Position numbers and translations under genes: made by a program
The notes under the pieces: generated by a model
The model's input: only the letters and a program-made list of their open reading frames with translations
What the model was told of the DNA's origin: nothing
The model's database searches: none
Assembly: GCA_050084515.1 (NCBI GenBank)
Contig: CM114271.1
Span: forward strand, 47,182,001 to 47,246,000
Length of the DNA: 64,000 bases
Direction of reading: 5' to 3'
From: Blasia pusilla
Lineage: Eukaryota > Marchantiophyta > Marchantiopsida > Blasiales
Shown here: positions 25,993 through 36,861 of the stretch, one piece after another
How the letters are laid out: every line of letters starts with the position of its first letter
Numbering within the stretch: position 1 is the first letter of the stretch

Positions 25993-26913
25993 CTAAGCTG
26001 AAAATCCATATTAAGCAGTTCAGGTCCATTGCTTGATCCAAGACATGAAGTCGTGACGCCTCTGATAGTGATGGTACTGCCATCATTCCTGTGGGGAATC
26101 CCATTGCTCGCTCTCGCTCATCCGCGTTGGGCTCCACCAACCTCTGTACCTGGTCATCCCAAACCAAGCTAGGTCCGACCTCCTTGGATGCATAGGAAGC
26201 GGGAAAACTCACCAATGTGGGAAAGGCTGCGCATGGCATGCCAATCCTGTTGACCATAGTCAACGGCGGTCGATCATCATGCCTCACTGCTTGTGATCGA
26301 CCGCCCAAATCCAATATAGAATCCACCAACAAATTAGAGGGACGCTCCACTCTCGCATATCTTGCAACACCTCGTGTGGTACCAAGTTGGTCCACCAAAG
26401 ATGCGGGCGATGTGCTCGTGAATCCACACTTGCCGCATCCAACAAAACTGTCAAGCCAATCCATACGTGCACTTGATATGCACTCGTCACCACACGGGAC
26501 CTCGAATCGCCCAAAATTGGTACATTTTCAAGAATGTATGCTGGAGGATGAGACTGATGCTCCTGCAATTGTCGCAAGATCTGCATCATCTCCCAAAACA
26601 ACTTGGACCGAGAGTCAACCCCGTCCAGTACTCGACTCGCCCTGACATGGGCAACCAACAATGACCAAGTCTATGGTCCCTACCCGCTCCAAGTCCTACA
26701 CCCCCAACAATGAAATGTCCCTCGATAGGGACTCTGGTAATCCTGAATGGCGGACACAGACAACTAATCAGGAACATGGAGGCGTGACTGCGCCACATGG
26801 TGAAGTGAAACACGCCTCGCAACATCATCAATCTCCACATACAGGTATTGTTGCACGTGCACTCTAGCATACAAAACATCAGCTAATCAAGTGTTGATCC
26901 CTCCAAAGAGATC
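25993..26913 (-). pseudogene. Cytosine-5 DNA methyltransferase domain, element 1
   Basis: Motif I reads DLFGGINT at 26913-26890, followed directly by a TGA stop where element 2 has Gly. The motif II region YVEIDD follows, then motif IV DLVIVGCPCQG with the catalytic PCQ at 26642-26650. Motif VI ENV is at 26521-26529. The block RHDDRP lies near 26190, and the C-terminal target-binding/motif X part (GFPTGMMAVPSLSEAS.. HVLDQAMDLNCLIWI) ends near 25993. At least one frameshift follows motif IV. The enzyme class flips a cytosine and methylates its C5 using S-adenosylmethionine. Order I to X argues against the permuted plant DRM type. This copy is dead but keeps its core motifs. Confidence 0.85.
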
Positions 26914-27106
26914 CAACACCCAAATATACTCCTCTGGGATGCACCACACAATCGGGGTGGTATCTAAAGGGGTCATAGCAGCACTCCTGCCTACTTGGGG
27001 TTCCTCTCACCCGTCACACTCTGATGCAAACGTCTCGCTCCACGCAGTCTGCACATAATCAGTGGCTAAGCGTCAAAGCTCCTCAGTTGAGCCCCAAATC
27101 GGCACC

Positions 27107-27356
27107 TCTCCTCCATAGACGGATGCGGATACCATGATACTCCTCTCCACAGAAATGTCAAGAACGAGAGTATCATGTGCATGGACATGTGGCAAGTGAT
27201 GGCATTGCTAAATACTGCTAACGTTGCCATCTCTCCTCCATAGACTGATGCAGATACCATGACACTCCTCTCCATAGAAATGTCAAGAACGAGAGTATCC
27301 TGTGCATGGACATGTGCCAAGTGATGGCATTGCTAAATACTGCTAACGTCGCCATT
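27107..27356 (-). repeat. 125-bp tandem duplication in element 1
   Basis: 27107-27231 and 27232-27356 are near-identical direct repeats, lying in the coding region just before the methyltransferase. Element 2 has a single copy of the corresponding stretch (about 49030-49190). 125 is not a multiple of three, so the duplication also shifts the frame. Confidence 0.9.
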
Positions 27357-27367
27357 TCTCCTAGAAG

Positions 27368-27699
27368 TCACTCAATCACTGCACATGTGAATCGAACGGG
27401 TAATGAGCTAAGGCGCCCATCACCTGATTGCCATCCTAGTCTATAGGACGCTGACTCCTCCCAATAACCCAGGGAAAATCCCATCGGGTGTAAAATTGCT
27501 CCACCAACCAAGATGTCAGAGGACTCTGCATCAGTCACTATCGCCTTGGCTAGCACCACGAACTCACCTGTAGGATGTCTCGGGAAAATCCTCACCACAA
27601 CCTCCTGTCGGGTGATGTACTGTGTGGTACTCGCTCCACCCACGGATGTCTGTATCCAGAATGGACAACGCTCCACATCGGCTCTTGTCAAGTCCATTC
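27368..27699 (-). pseudogene. Retropepsin-like protease, C-terminal half, element 1
   Basis: Reads LTRADVERCPFWIQTSVGG ... AIVTDAESSDILVGGAILHPMG. The SDILVG stretch resembles the conserved C-terminal ILG/DILVG segment of retroviral-type aspartic proteases. It is cut from its N-terminal half (29705-29980) by the 2-kb insertion. Confidence 0.65.
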
Positions 27700-27849
27700 T
27701 GTGCGCCCCTTCATGAGTGGCTCCCATGTGTGTTAGATACTTTTGGGACTCTAGTTAGGTGAGTAGAAGGAGCTAGAACAACAATCTGCAATTTAAATGG
27801 GATCATTGGTGCTATTCGGACCAAAATGGTGGCAGCTCACATATCAGAT

Positions 27850-28200
27850 TAGGATAGGAAATTAGCTTCAGCTGTCCATGCTTACAACACAGTTGAGAAG
27901 AGCACCACAGGGAAAAGTCCCTACTTCTTGGTGTATGGGCAGAACCCTCTCTCGGTAGTAGAGTTGGAGTTGAAGACTGATCATACTCTAGAAGGGGACT
28001 TCCAACCTGAAGGTGGCATAGATAGCAGGCTGGATATGATTGATGCCCTAGAGGAGGAGAGAAAGGCAGCATTAGAGAAGACCAAGGCCGTTCAGCAACA
28101 AAGGAAGATGAGGTTTGATAACCAAATACAGCATGATCCAGTGAAGGAGGGGGACATGGTGCTGATGTATGATAGTCGACCCCAAAATTTTCCAGGATAG
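27850..28200 (+). pseudogene. Integrase C-terminal fragment within the nested insertion
   Basis: The plus strand reads AVHAYNTVEKSTTGKSPYFL and VYGQNPLSVVELEL, then a charged helical stretch (LEEERKAALEKTKAVQQQRK) and HDPVKEGDMVLMYDSR. This is the typical end of a Ty3/gypsy integrase (YGxxP ... KVGDLVL). It stops with TAG at 28198. It belongs to a different gypsy lineage from the host element and lies on the opposite strand. Confidence 0.75.
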
Positions 28201-28224
28201 CTACACATTCGACTGCTTAGGCCT

Positions 28225-28465
28225 TATCAGGTGAGGAGCAGCAGGGAAGTAATGAGGAGGTGAGGAGCAGTAGGGAAGTAATGAGATCAGGTGAGATCAG
28301 GTGAGGAGCAGCAGGGAAGTAATGAGGAGGTGAGGAGCAGCAGGGAAGTAATGAGATCAGGTGAGATCAGGTGAGGAGCAGCAGGGAAGTAATGAGATCA
28401 GGTGAGATCAGGTGAGGAGCTGAGGAGCAGTAGGGAAGTAATGAGATCAGGTGAGGAGCATCCAA
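28225..28465 (+). repeat. Minisatellite in the nested insertion
   Basis: Units of the type GTGAGGAGCAGCAGGGAAGT AATGAG(AT/GAG) CAGGTGAGATCAG recur at least six times between the integrase fragment and the polypurine tract, in two length variants. Confidence 0.9.
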
Positions 28466-29704
28466 GGGAAGCTCGAACCAGCTTAAGAAGAAGCAAGCTT
28501 GGGAAATGCTAGTTAGAACAGGTTCAGAAGTAGATGAGGTCGAAATTTCAGGCAGTAGATGCCTTGGAGTAGATGCTTAGGGGGAGGTAGATTTGTAGGA
28601 AGGTAGGAACCCAGAATGCCAGAGAAGCCCAAGGAAGAAGAGGGCTCTCAACTTCACTTATAAATACTCTAGTGGGTTTGCTTGAAGGCGGGAATAGACA
28701 TGTTGTTGGATAGTAGACACTCGATCTCTTGAGCCAAGCTAACCAGCACAGTTATGTGCTCCCAAGTCTAGGTAGTGTGTAGTGTGCTTGAAGGGGGCTG
28801 AGAAGAAGAAGGTCTCTCATGTACTCTATGATTTTGTGATACACAGGAGGTAGCCCTGTGAAATGAGTTCACACCATTGCCCTGTATTTGAGTATGTGCA
28901 TGATTGAGTGATGACTTGGGGGAGGGCTTGATGAAGGGAGATTCTTGGAGATGATTCAACTAATCATTCAAAAGTGCAGGGAGAGGACAAGAGGTCTGTC
29001 AAGAGAGGGGAGGCAAGCTTGGGTTCCAAGATTGTGCTCCACCAAGGTGTGCTTGGAAAGCTTGCTGTTCTACCCACCTAAGCTTGGCCTTTGACACCAA
29101 TCACATGATTACTTCGGTGTGACAACCTGGACTTCAGTCTGGTAAGTGATAAGAGTTAGTGAGTGGAGAGAGAGAGGGTCATGCTTGAGCTCCCCTATAG
29201 GTAGAAGACCATGGGCTCAGCTGTTAAGTCTCCTACTACCGAACAAGAAGGGAGAACATCGGATCAGCAAGGTACGAGGAGAAGAAGAAGGTGATTGCAC
29301 TACCTGATCGGTTAGGAGTTGGGTGTACTTTAGAGGATGCCTTGGTACATTCAACTAGTCAAGGCAAACACATTGGAGGACCTTATGTTGCCCTGGTCAT
29401 CCTTGACCTGTGAATTCTAAGTAGAGTGTGCTTGTTGGGTTCCACTGGCCACTCCACTCAAAGCACTCAAGAGGAAGGAAGGAGTTTTGGTTAGTAGGGT
29501 GAGGATAGGATTGTGATACTGAAGTGGAGAGAGTTCCTCCATCCTCTTAAGGTAAAGAGGTGGGGTTTACAGTAGTTAAGGAGTACATCTTGTAGATCTT
29601 GATCTTCTGATCTAGCCCTAAGCTCTTACATGGGACCGAACTGGTGGAACTAGCAACATTTTCACTTGGGGTTGTGTGTTGGCCATGTATTACCTGGTGA
29701 GACA

Positions 29705-29980
29705 CATTCCTCTGAATGACGCTCTCCCCAACATCAGGGGTTGCGCTCCTGAATCCAACAAGACGCTTTGCGGATTAAAAGCTCTACCTCCAAGACTCAC
29801 CAATTGGAAGACCTCTCTCTGGTTATCCAGCAACACAACACCATGAGAAGCCATGGCACGCTCTATCGTGGGTCTAGTGGGCATCTCCGCCATCCTAGCA
29901 GCCGCAGACTGCCATGAATCTGACGTGGACGGCCCGAGCATCCGCTCGAAGGGCAGGTCCATCACCTCCTTTGCAATCAC
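29705..29980 (-). pseudogene. Retropepsin-like protease, active-site half, element 1
   Basis: Reads MIAKEVMDLPFERMLG, then VVLLDNQREVFQL, then SVLLDSGAQPLMLGRASFRG. DSGA is the active-site motif of aspartic proteases and is intact in this copy; in element 2 it reads DSRA. The domain would process the Gag-Pol polyprotein. The frame is continuous toward 29690, where the nested insertion begins. Confidence 0.75.
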
Positions 29981-30399
29981 CTCTAAACGTGATGCAAGAA
30001 CTCCAACTCCACACTCACATAGCGTAGTGGCGAGCCCAACACCTTGGCGGGCGTACCTCCCAATGTCATAACATCAGAAGCAAAAAATAGCGGAGCACAT
30101 TACACAATCGTGGCCGCCCCCAACATCGTACTCGACACATGATCCTCCTAAGCATCAGCAATAGGAGTTGTCGCACTTGTTTCTCCCATTGCCCTCCGTG
30201 CCTGCACACCAATAACATCACCAAGTCTCTGAGAACTCTGATCAAGATCCAATCGATGGGATCCTCATCGCCTCTGAAAATGTGAAAGAATCAGGAAGCA
30301 TGGCCTGTTTTTTGGCTTCCACTCGATGTGGATCCAACTCTATGGCTGCTCCACGCGTCACAACTGCGGCGGCCTCCATCTGGGCACATCCAACCAGGA

Positions 30400-31983
30400 T
30401 CCTCTATATCTCTGGCTGCTCCCTATGATGTCGATGCCGCGGATCCGGCATCGGGTAACCGCAATGCCATAGCAGCAATCTGCTCATGTAGCTGCTGTAT
30501 CTGAGCAGCCATCCCAACCTCATGCCCAAAATCTCCCTCGACGCGTCTAGGTGGTGGGACTCTACCTCCTCCACGGTCAACTCCACCACCTTGTCGGGCA
30601 ACTCCAGCTCCTCGTCCCCCAACGGGACCACCTGGTGCATGATCTCTAGGCCCACCCAGACCGGCTACTTGCTCTGGTACCCTCTCTGGCCTTTGGTCCG
30701 GACGTAACTCAGGGTGTAAACTAAAACACCTAGCGCGTATGTAACCATACCTCTGACAATAGCCACAATGATAACCCCTCCTCGTGCAACACCATCTCCT
30801 CCTCCATCCTGAGGCACACGTCCATGACCCTAACGAGTGCAATCACGCTGATGATGAGCTCCACCACATGACCAACAAGTAATCCTAGGTGGTTGCTGTT
30901 GAGCCGCATATGAAGGCGCAGGTCTCTGTGGCACGGCCTCCTGGTATCCTCCTTGAGCTCATGGTGCCACAATCAACCTATCTCAGAGTCCACATTGCTA
31001 CACTAGTGGTGCAGAAAATCGTGACTGCTCTCGCCCATAACTCATGGTGGCTACGCTCTCCTCTACCAAGTTGCGCTGAATGTTCTTGGCGGTCCTAAAA
31101 ACATCTCTCAACGTAAGGGAGGTGTTCATAAGAAGCACCCCCTCCCACACTCGTGTCCGAAGGGTCCGATCCAACATCGAGTACCATGATTGGATAGCCT
31201 GAGCCTCTGTCATCCCCTGAGTGACGTTGATCAACCGACGCAAGCGAGTGTAAGCCTCACACAAACTCTCACCCAAGCGCCTTTGGAAGTCATGATCCTC
31301 CGCAACTTCTTCGTCCATACCCCCTAGTAGCTCGCCCTCAACTTAGCGAAGAAGTCAACCATGGGGTTGAACCTGGGCCGAACCCGACTAGACGGTGCAA
31401 CTGCTCTAGTGCGAGTGACTCCTTCTAAAACATCACTAGTGGAAGAGGAAGTAGTCTCTCTTGACTCCTCCTCCTCATCTCGGAATGGCTCTATCCATGA
31501 CACATAGTGTGGATCATAGTAGAGTCACCATGCCTCAAACTCCTGGGCATATTTATGGGAGAACTCATGGTAATCGTCCATGGGCGACCCCTCTAAATGT
31601 TGGAACATAGCGTTCCATGCTGTAAAAAGTTGAACTCTCTAGAGTTCCTAGCCCATTGTGAGTCACACCAACCCGATAAACTCAGCAATAATGTCGTGTA
31701 GCTCTATAGTGCCTACAGTACCCAAAAACCTACACGGTCTTCTACCTCGTTCGTCCATCTCGTACGCCCAACTGGTAGGACCACTCAATGTGTACGGCGG
31801 ATCACTAACACACTCCTCTATACGCTCCCCCTTGTCTGAAGATGACACAGAAAAAGATTGAGGTGGTCTCTCACCTGGAGACCCTCGAAACCTCGCACCA
31901 CTCCGGGTAAACCCTCCAAAGCTACTCTCAAGTCCACTACCTCGCCTCTCAAAATCCCGAAAGGACGTCTTGATGGCCCTCAT
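30400..31983 (-). pseudogene. Gag with two zinc knuckles, element 1
   Basis: The N-terminal frame 31983-31663 is Ser/Gly/Arg-rich. The retrotransposon gag domain follows at 31318-30998 (DFQRRLGESLCEAYTRLRRL ... IQSWYSMLDRTL). A first CCHC-type knuckle (CWSCGGAHHQRDC) lies near 30840-30885. A second (CGYCQRYGYIRARC, His replaced by Tyr) lies near 30730-30770. A possible coiled coil follows. Gag packages the RNA in the virus-like particle. Frames are broken at several points. Confidence 0.75.
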
Positions 31984-33532
31984 GCCGTTCTCACACGATC
32001 ACTCTCAATCTCGCAAGTAATCCCTCAATCATTCAAACTAAACATACGGCACTCAATCTACACTCTCTCATTAAGACGTGTGTTGTGCGGCAACAAGCAG
32101 CGTGGTGCGACAAATCAACTCATCTATCGTCTCATCAACAAACCATCCTCAACTCTGGACATCCCACACAGGTCTATGTCCCCTAAACCCATACATCATT
32201 GATGTTCTCAACATCAACACGAAACCCAATATCCCAAATAACTTCCCAATATCCGGAAATCCCTCACACGTGTAGGGTAAGAGACCAGAATGGGTAACTT
32301 GACAATCATGTTGATGTCACTCCTCGGAAACTGAAAATCTTGACCCCAATTCGGTCATGAAGATAACTCCTCTAATCAGCAAGTTGTACTCCTCTCATAT
32401 TGACGTTGCTCAAACCTCCTCGATGTGCGGTGGAGATCTAGCGGTCTGATGCGCACGAAACGGCTACAAATAGCACGATACTCGGGAATGGGGTGCGGCA
32501 CCCGGCGACATATCCTCCTCAATCAGAAATTCACACGATGTGCTCCTTAGTGAAGGAGTGGTTCTATGATCGAGACGGTGTGCTGCGGCCACGAGCGGCA
32601 CGGCGTGGCAATCGGCGGCGCGTTGTGGCTACGAGCGTCACGGGACGGTACTCAATCGTCGTCGTGCGGCTACCAATCACAACATAGCAGCATGAAATGA
32701 AAACTCAAACACCTTAACCCGAGGTCATCTGCCATCATTGGTCGATGACGAAATTTTGATGAAGGAGGCGGCCAAAAAAAAGTCCGTGGTGGCGGCGCAA
32801 GTCAAAGAATCAATGGTCGTCGTGGAAGACCCTCCACTCCGTAATGGCGGCAATGGCAACTAAGGGTGGACAACGGCCAAATGCGGCTCTGAGCAATGCT
32901 AGGCGGCGTACGATTGACTGTTGATGGTGATGATTGACCATTGACGGCGGACCGTTGACAATGACTATAACGGGCAACGGTGGTGGTTCACGGTTTGAAC
33001 AATTTAACCCTAAAAATCATCTAGCAATGGTAGTTTTGCAAGACTGACCATAACTTTTTGCTCGCAACTCCAAATTGCGTATTGTTTGTTGCACATATGT
33101 ACAACTTTATGATCTACAACGACCTCAAAAAATATTTTAAATCGGACATTCCAATAAAAACTAACAGGGATTGTCGTAAATCCCAACGTCTCTTTCTCCT
33201 ACAGAAATTTTGGCAGCGCTTCTGTGCTGATTTCTCCCAACAAAAATGTAAAACCTGTGACAATAAAAATCATCAAGCTACATAGTGCTCTCGAGAGCAT
33301 CGGCATGGGGGAATTTGCCCCCATATTCAATCCTTATAAAAAATTGGGCAGCGCTTCCGCGCGCCACTTTTCCACAAAAAAATGGCAAAAGAAACATAAA
33401 AAATGAGCGGCTCCGGCTCCATTGAGCACTCCCATGAACCGCTGAACGGGGAATACGATCCCCAACCTACAAAACCAGCGAGTGATCAGCGAGCTCTCCC
33501 ATGAAGCTCTCTCACTCATCTCATTCTCTCTT
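31984..33532. other. 5' leader of element 1
   Basis: About 1.5 kb between gag and the 5' LTR remnant, without a convincing open frame. I could not identify a primer-binding site next to 33533. Confidence 0.5.
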
Positions 33533-34040
33533 TGTAAATCAAGATCCAATCTCTCTCAACACCATAACTCTCAAATGTGTGCACTCTCACATGTCTCTCT
33601 CAACGTCAAACCAAACTCACTCTCCTAATGAGAGGATTGGGTTACACACAAGGCAAGTAAGACCATAGCTCTGTCACCTCATGTCAAGAGGTTCAACAAA
33701 AAGAGAATGAGCTCTCTCTCCTTGAGGTATACCCCTCCCCTCCCCCAAGCTCTCTCCATGGTAACCTATGCTCCCAAGTCACCTCTTTGGCTCTTGAACC
33801 GATGTAGGAGGTCAAGGGCCATTTATAAAAAATGGAAACTCGACCATATACTCAAAATGGTACTTACCTAAAATAGCAAGTTCCTTAATATGGCTTAAAA
33901 TGAGCCAAAACCAAGGGGAAACCTACTCTCTCAGGTTTCCCCAGGCCTCAGCAGGTCATCCTCGACCTCTTGAGCGTGTCCTCTACTACTCAAGAAGGCG
34001 CTCTACTAGATCTCACCGATCTATTCTAAAAGACGTGACA
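33533..34040 (-). repeat. 5' LTR remnant of element 1
   Basis: About 508 bp from TGTAAATC to ACGTGACA, matching 22079-22594 and 43677-44173. The approximately 130-bp block A, present at the other LTR copies, is missing on its internal side. Confidence 0.8.
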
Positions 34041-34524
34041 CTATTAAAATAATGGCTTATCGAAATAGAAGAGAAGCCTACTACAATGGGTGATTGGAAG
34101 CATCGAATTATTTGACACAAACAAAAATTAATTGACATGAAGGAATAACAAGAACCGATAGAGAATAAATAACCAGTTCACATGAAGGAAAAAAGATGTA
34201 AATCAATGGTGGACATAAACATACGAGATGGAATGATGTGTTGGATACCATGCCTCGCTAGGAAAAAAATATGAAACCTGCCTATGGAGTCCATAATTAG
34301 GGGATGTAGAGAGCATGTGACGCAACATGATGGTAACCCTTTGGGACAAAAAAACCCCCTAAATTCCAAAGAAAAGAAAAAAAAGCCATTCGCTATCCAC
34401 TAAGACAATAAAGTGGATTCTATTAAGAAAATAAACTACATATAAACCATCCTTCCACCATCGACCAATCACCCTCCACAGACCCATTAGAAAAATATAA
34501 GAGCACTCGTTTATTTATTTATTA
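34041..34524. other. Intergenic, nothing recognised
   Basis: AT-rich DNA between the element 1 boundary and the Helitron-like end. No gene or repeat recognised apart from the CTATT target repeat at 34041-34045. Confidence 0.4.
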
Positions 34525-34708
34525 CTAGCTAGTTAGGGCACGTGAGAGACCATGCGATGCACGATCCCTTTAATCCTAAACACAAGGTTTCTAAAGGAAA
34601 TTTATTAAAAACTTATTTTATATGATAGACATAGATGCCACGTGTCATATATTCTTGAGCTTAAAAAGACATGTGGTGAATGCTCATGTTGTCGCCATTT
34701 TAGAGACT
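34525..34708 (-). mobile_element. Helitron-like 3' terminus, second copy (inverted)
   Basis: On the minus strand this shows an 8-bp-arm hairpin (34566-34548) followed by CTAG (34529-34532, or 34525-34528 with a following T). It is related to 2529-2652 over about 120-180 bp. It probably contains an extra 40-50 bp in the middle compared with copy 1. The 5' end was not found. Confidence 0.45.
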
Positions 34709-35719
34709 TCTAGTGATAATCTATCTTTTATTCCTTCCCAAGGCTAATGTGATTCTAAGTGCAAAGCTTGTAGAAATGCTTGTTCGGGTAGGAATTGGCC
34801 TGCCATCGAATTGAAATTGGGATGTATTCCATATATTTGATGATATGCTCTATTCTACATACATATCCCTAAGGTCGAGCCAAAGGAGTGATCAATTGTT
34901 CTTCGTTGAAAGCATAAAACTATGCGAGTCATCAAAATTGGACCACAAATTTGGAGTAGGGCATATAAATATCAAAGACAAAGATCTCATATGAAGTAAC
35001 ACCTATCGAGCCTGAAAGAGTGAGTTCTGTTCCGTTCCAACATACTCTACTTACTTTTGCATTTGATACAAATTTTGTGTTATATTATTATCTTCATATT
35101 ACTTTTATCTTCCATGTTAGTATATAATTTTTATCCCTCTTAGTATTTTTATTCACCACATCCACGTTAGTGTAATTATCTTCTTATAATTTTTTGATAT
35201 TATTATCCCATATGTGTGTTAGTAATATTATATTGTAAAATTTCCGTATTAGATATTCGTTTTTTTTTAAAATAAATATTTTCCCATCCATTTGTCTCTT
35301 ATCTCAAAATTAAAATTTTAAATTAAAAAAAAAACCTAAACCGCGTCGTTGCTATTTTAGAGTGTCGAGGACTTCTTCCACGTGTAGGTCTTTCTCCTCT
35401 TTTCTTTTCTTCTTGGAGTTCCTAGACCCCTTACGGTTCATGAATCCTGCCACGTGTAGGACCATACAGCCCTCGAAGCTGGGGATGGGCGGAATCGATG
35501 GCTGAACATCGTCCACACTGCAAAAAAGTGGGAATATGACTGAATCAAATCAAAGGCTCCATGGAAGCACCGATAGTAATATTCCAAGCATAATGCGCGC
35601 CCACAAACACACACAATGAGACAACTCCAAGACAAGGGCACACGGTTTTGAGAAACACAAACGTGGGTGAAGATTTGGAACTCGCTAGCTATGGAGTAGG
35701 AGGCGTACTCTTAGTTTAA
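34709..35719. other. Intergenic, nothing recognised
   Basis: Very AT-rich to about 35340, then more balanced. CACGTG-containing boxes (CCACGTGTAGG) occur twice, near 35378 and 35449. These are possible G-box-like sites, but no gene is close enough to assign them. Short open frames only. Confidence 0.35.
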
Positions 35720-36245
35720 ATGGCCAAACCCAAAACTGGACAAGGGTTTGGAATCGGCTGGCTATGTTGTTACTCTCGTGGCTATGTTGGTGTTGCCCCT
35801 TTTCTTTTTCGAGCTGGTTATGGTCTTCATTTACTAGACTCTTTGAGTCCCTTTTTTTTATCCATCGCCGACTTTTTCTTGAGGCCTCTTTTGTCTGGCT
35901 ATGTTGTTACTCTGGTGTTCAATGTGGAAAGCCCAAAATTGGATGAGGGTTTGGGATTGGCTATGGTGCACTCTTATGAGAAACCCAAAACCGGGCAAGA
36001 ATTAGGGAATGGCTAGTTATGGTGTACTGGTTTCGTGTTGTTTATGAAGAAACCCAAAAGTGGCCGAGGGTTTGGAAGTGGCCGGCTGTGGAGTTACTCT
36101 TGCTGTGCGTGGCGAAACACGAACCTGGCCGAGGTTTGGAATTGCCTGGCTATTGTGGCGAAGCACAGAATTGGCAGAGTGTACTCTGATGTGGTTTATG
36201 GCGAAACACAAAACTGGCTGAGGGTCTGGAACAGACTGGCTATGG
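35720..36245 (+). repeat. Degenerate tandem repeats upstream of the 544-aa gene
   Basis: A unit like AAACCCAAAACTGGCCGAGG GTTTGGAATGGCTGGCTATGGTG recurs near 35725, 35930, 35982, 36049, 36113, 36160 and 36198. Copies are diverged and irregularly spaced (about 35-70 bp, with one 200-bp gap). It resembles copies of a promoter or exon-start segment duplicated in tandem. No coding role seen. Confidence 0.7.
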
Positions 36246-36861
36246 TGGGTGTACTCCTGTGGACCAAGAGAACCAGTGGAAAATGTGGAGGCAGCTTCGG
36301 TTTCTTCCCATCTGTGGCTCTTGCTGGAATTCTCAAATGAAGCAGAGTTTGCTGCTGCTAGTTACAAGGCGATGGAAAAAATGTTTGCGATTGTTCTTCC
36401 CAGTGATGTAGAGCTCCGAGTCTTCGGCGCAGTCGCTTGGCTCACTGATCCATCAGATCGCAGCTGCTCTTTCTTTCTTCCGGGGAGTTGGAGTCACCGA
36501 TCTCACGAAGCTCTCGCCGAATTTGAGCGGCGAGCTTTGCAGAATCGTCGTTGAATTGGGGGCTGGGGTGATTGTGGGTCGTGATCTTGGAGCGTGCGTG
36601 GAGACAGCCTGGTGGTGATGGCGGAGAGATGGGCGAATGAGGAGTGTGTTGGGTTTTTCATGTGCGCTTTGGGATGTGAGTCGTGAGGCAGTGGGAGCTA
36701 TGAAGGGAAGAGATGTTGGGAGCATGATTCTTGCAGCAGAGGGAGTCTTTGAGCTGGAGCTGTGGAGGAGATGGGGGATTCGCCTGGCGAGCGTGTGTAT
36801 GCCTTGTTCGATGAGGATAGTCTGTAGATGAGTGGGAGGTTCTGATCGTTTTGGCCTGCCC

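Larger units (their letters stand above)
27700..29704 (+). mobile_element. Nested 2,005-bp retrotransposon-derived insertion in element 1
   Basis: Starts TGTGCG and ends GAGACA, flanked by a perfect CATTC direct repeat (27695-27699 and 29705-29709). Element 2 shows the uninterrupted target at about 49505-49530. Inside are the integrase C-terminal relic, a minisatellite, a polypurine tract (GGGGGAGGTAG, about 28580-28590) and an LTR-like stretch with a TATAAATA motif near 28660. A matching 5' LTR is not seen, so the element is internally deleted or incomplete. Confidence 0.75.
21950..34040 (-). mobile_element. Ty3/gypsy retrotransposon, element 1 (methyltransferase-bearing family)
   Basis: A 12.1-kb element on the minus strand, 5' end at the right. 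The flanks share a direct repeat (CTATT at 21946-21950 and 34041-34045; the boundary is ambiguous by one base), which fits a target-site duplication. Inside, right to left: 5' LTR remnant, 1.5-kb leader, gag, protease, methyltransferase, RT/RNase H, integrase, PHD finger, 3' LTR. A 2,005-bp foreign insertion (27700-29704) splits the protease region, and a 125-bp tandem duplication lies before the methyltransferase. Coding parts hold many stops and frameshifts, so the element is dead. It is clearly related to element 2 over the whole shared region. Confidence 0.88.

Noticed and set aside
26586-26879. Antisense-looking Cys-rich open frame in element 1 as a separate gene
   Set aside because: It overlaps the methyltransferase motif IV region in another frame; a by-product.
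28225-28465. CRISPR-like array
   Set aside because: Units are contiguous minisatellite repeats without unique spacers, in a plant retrotransposon.
27700-29704. Solo LTR
   Set aside because: It contains an integrase coding fragment and a polypurine tract, so it is more than an LTR.
36832-36861. Start of the 544-aa gene at 36832
   Set aside because: That codon is GTG; the first in-frame ATG is 36862, after an upstream stop at 36829.
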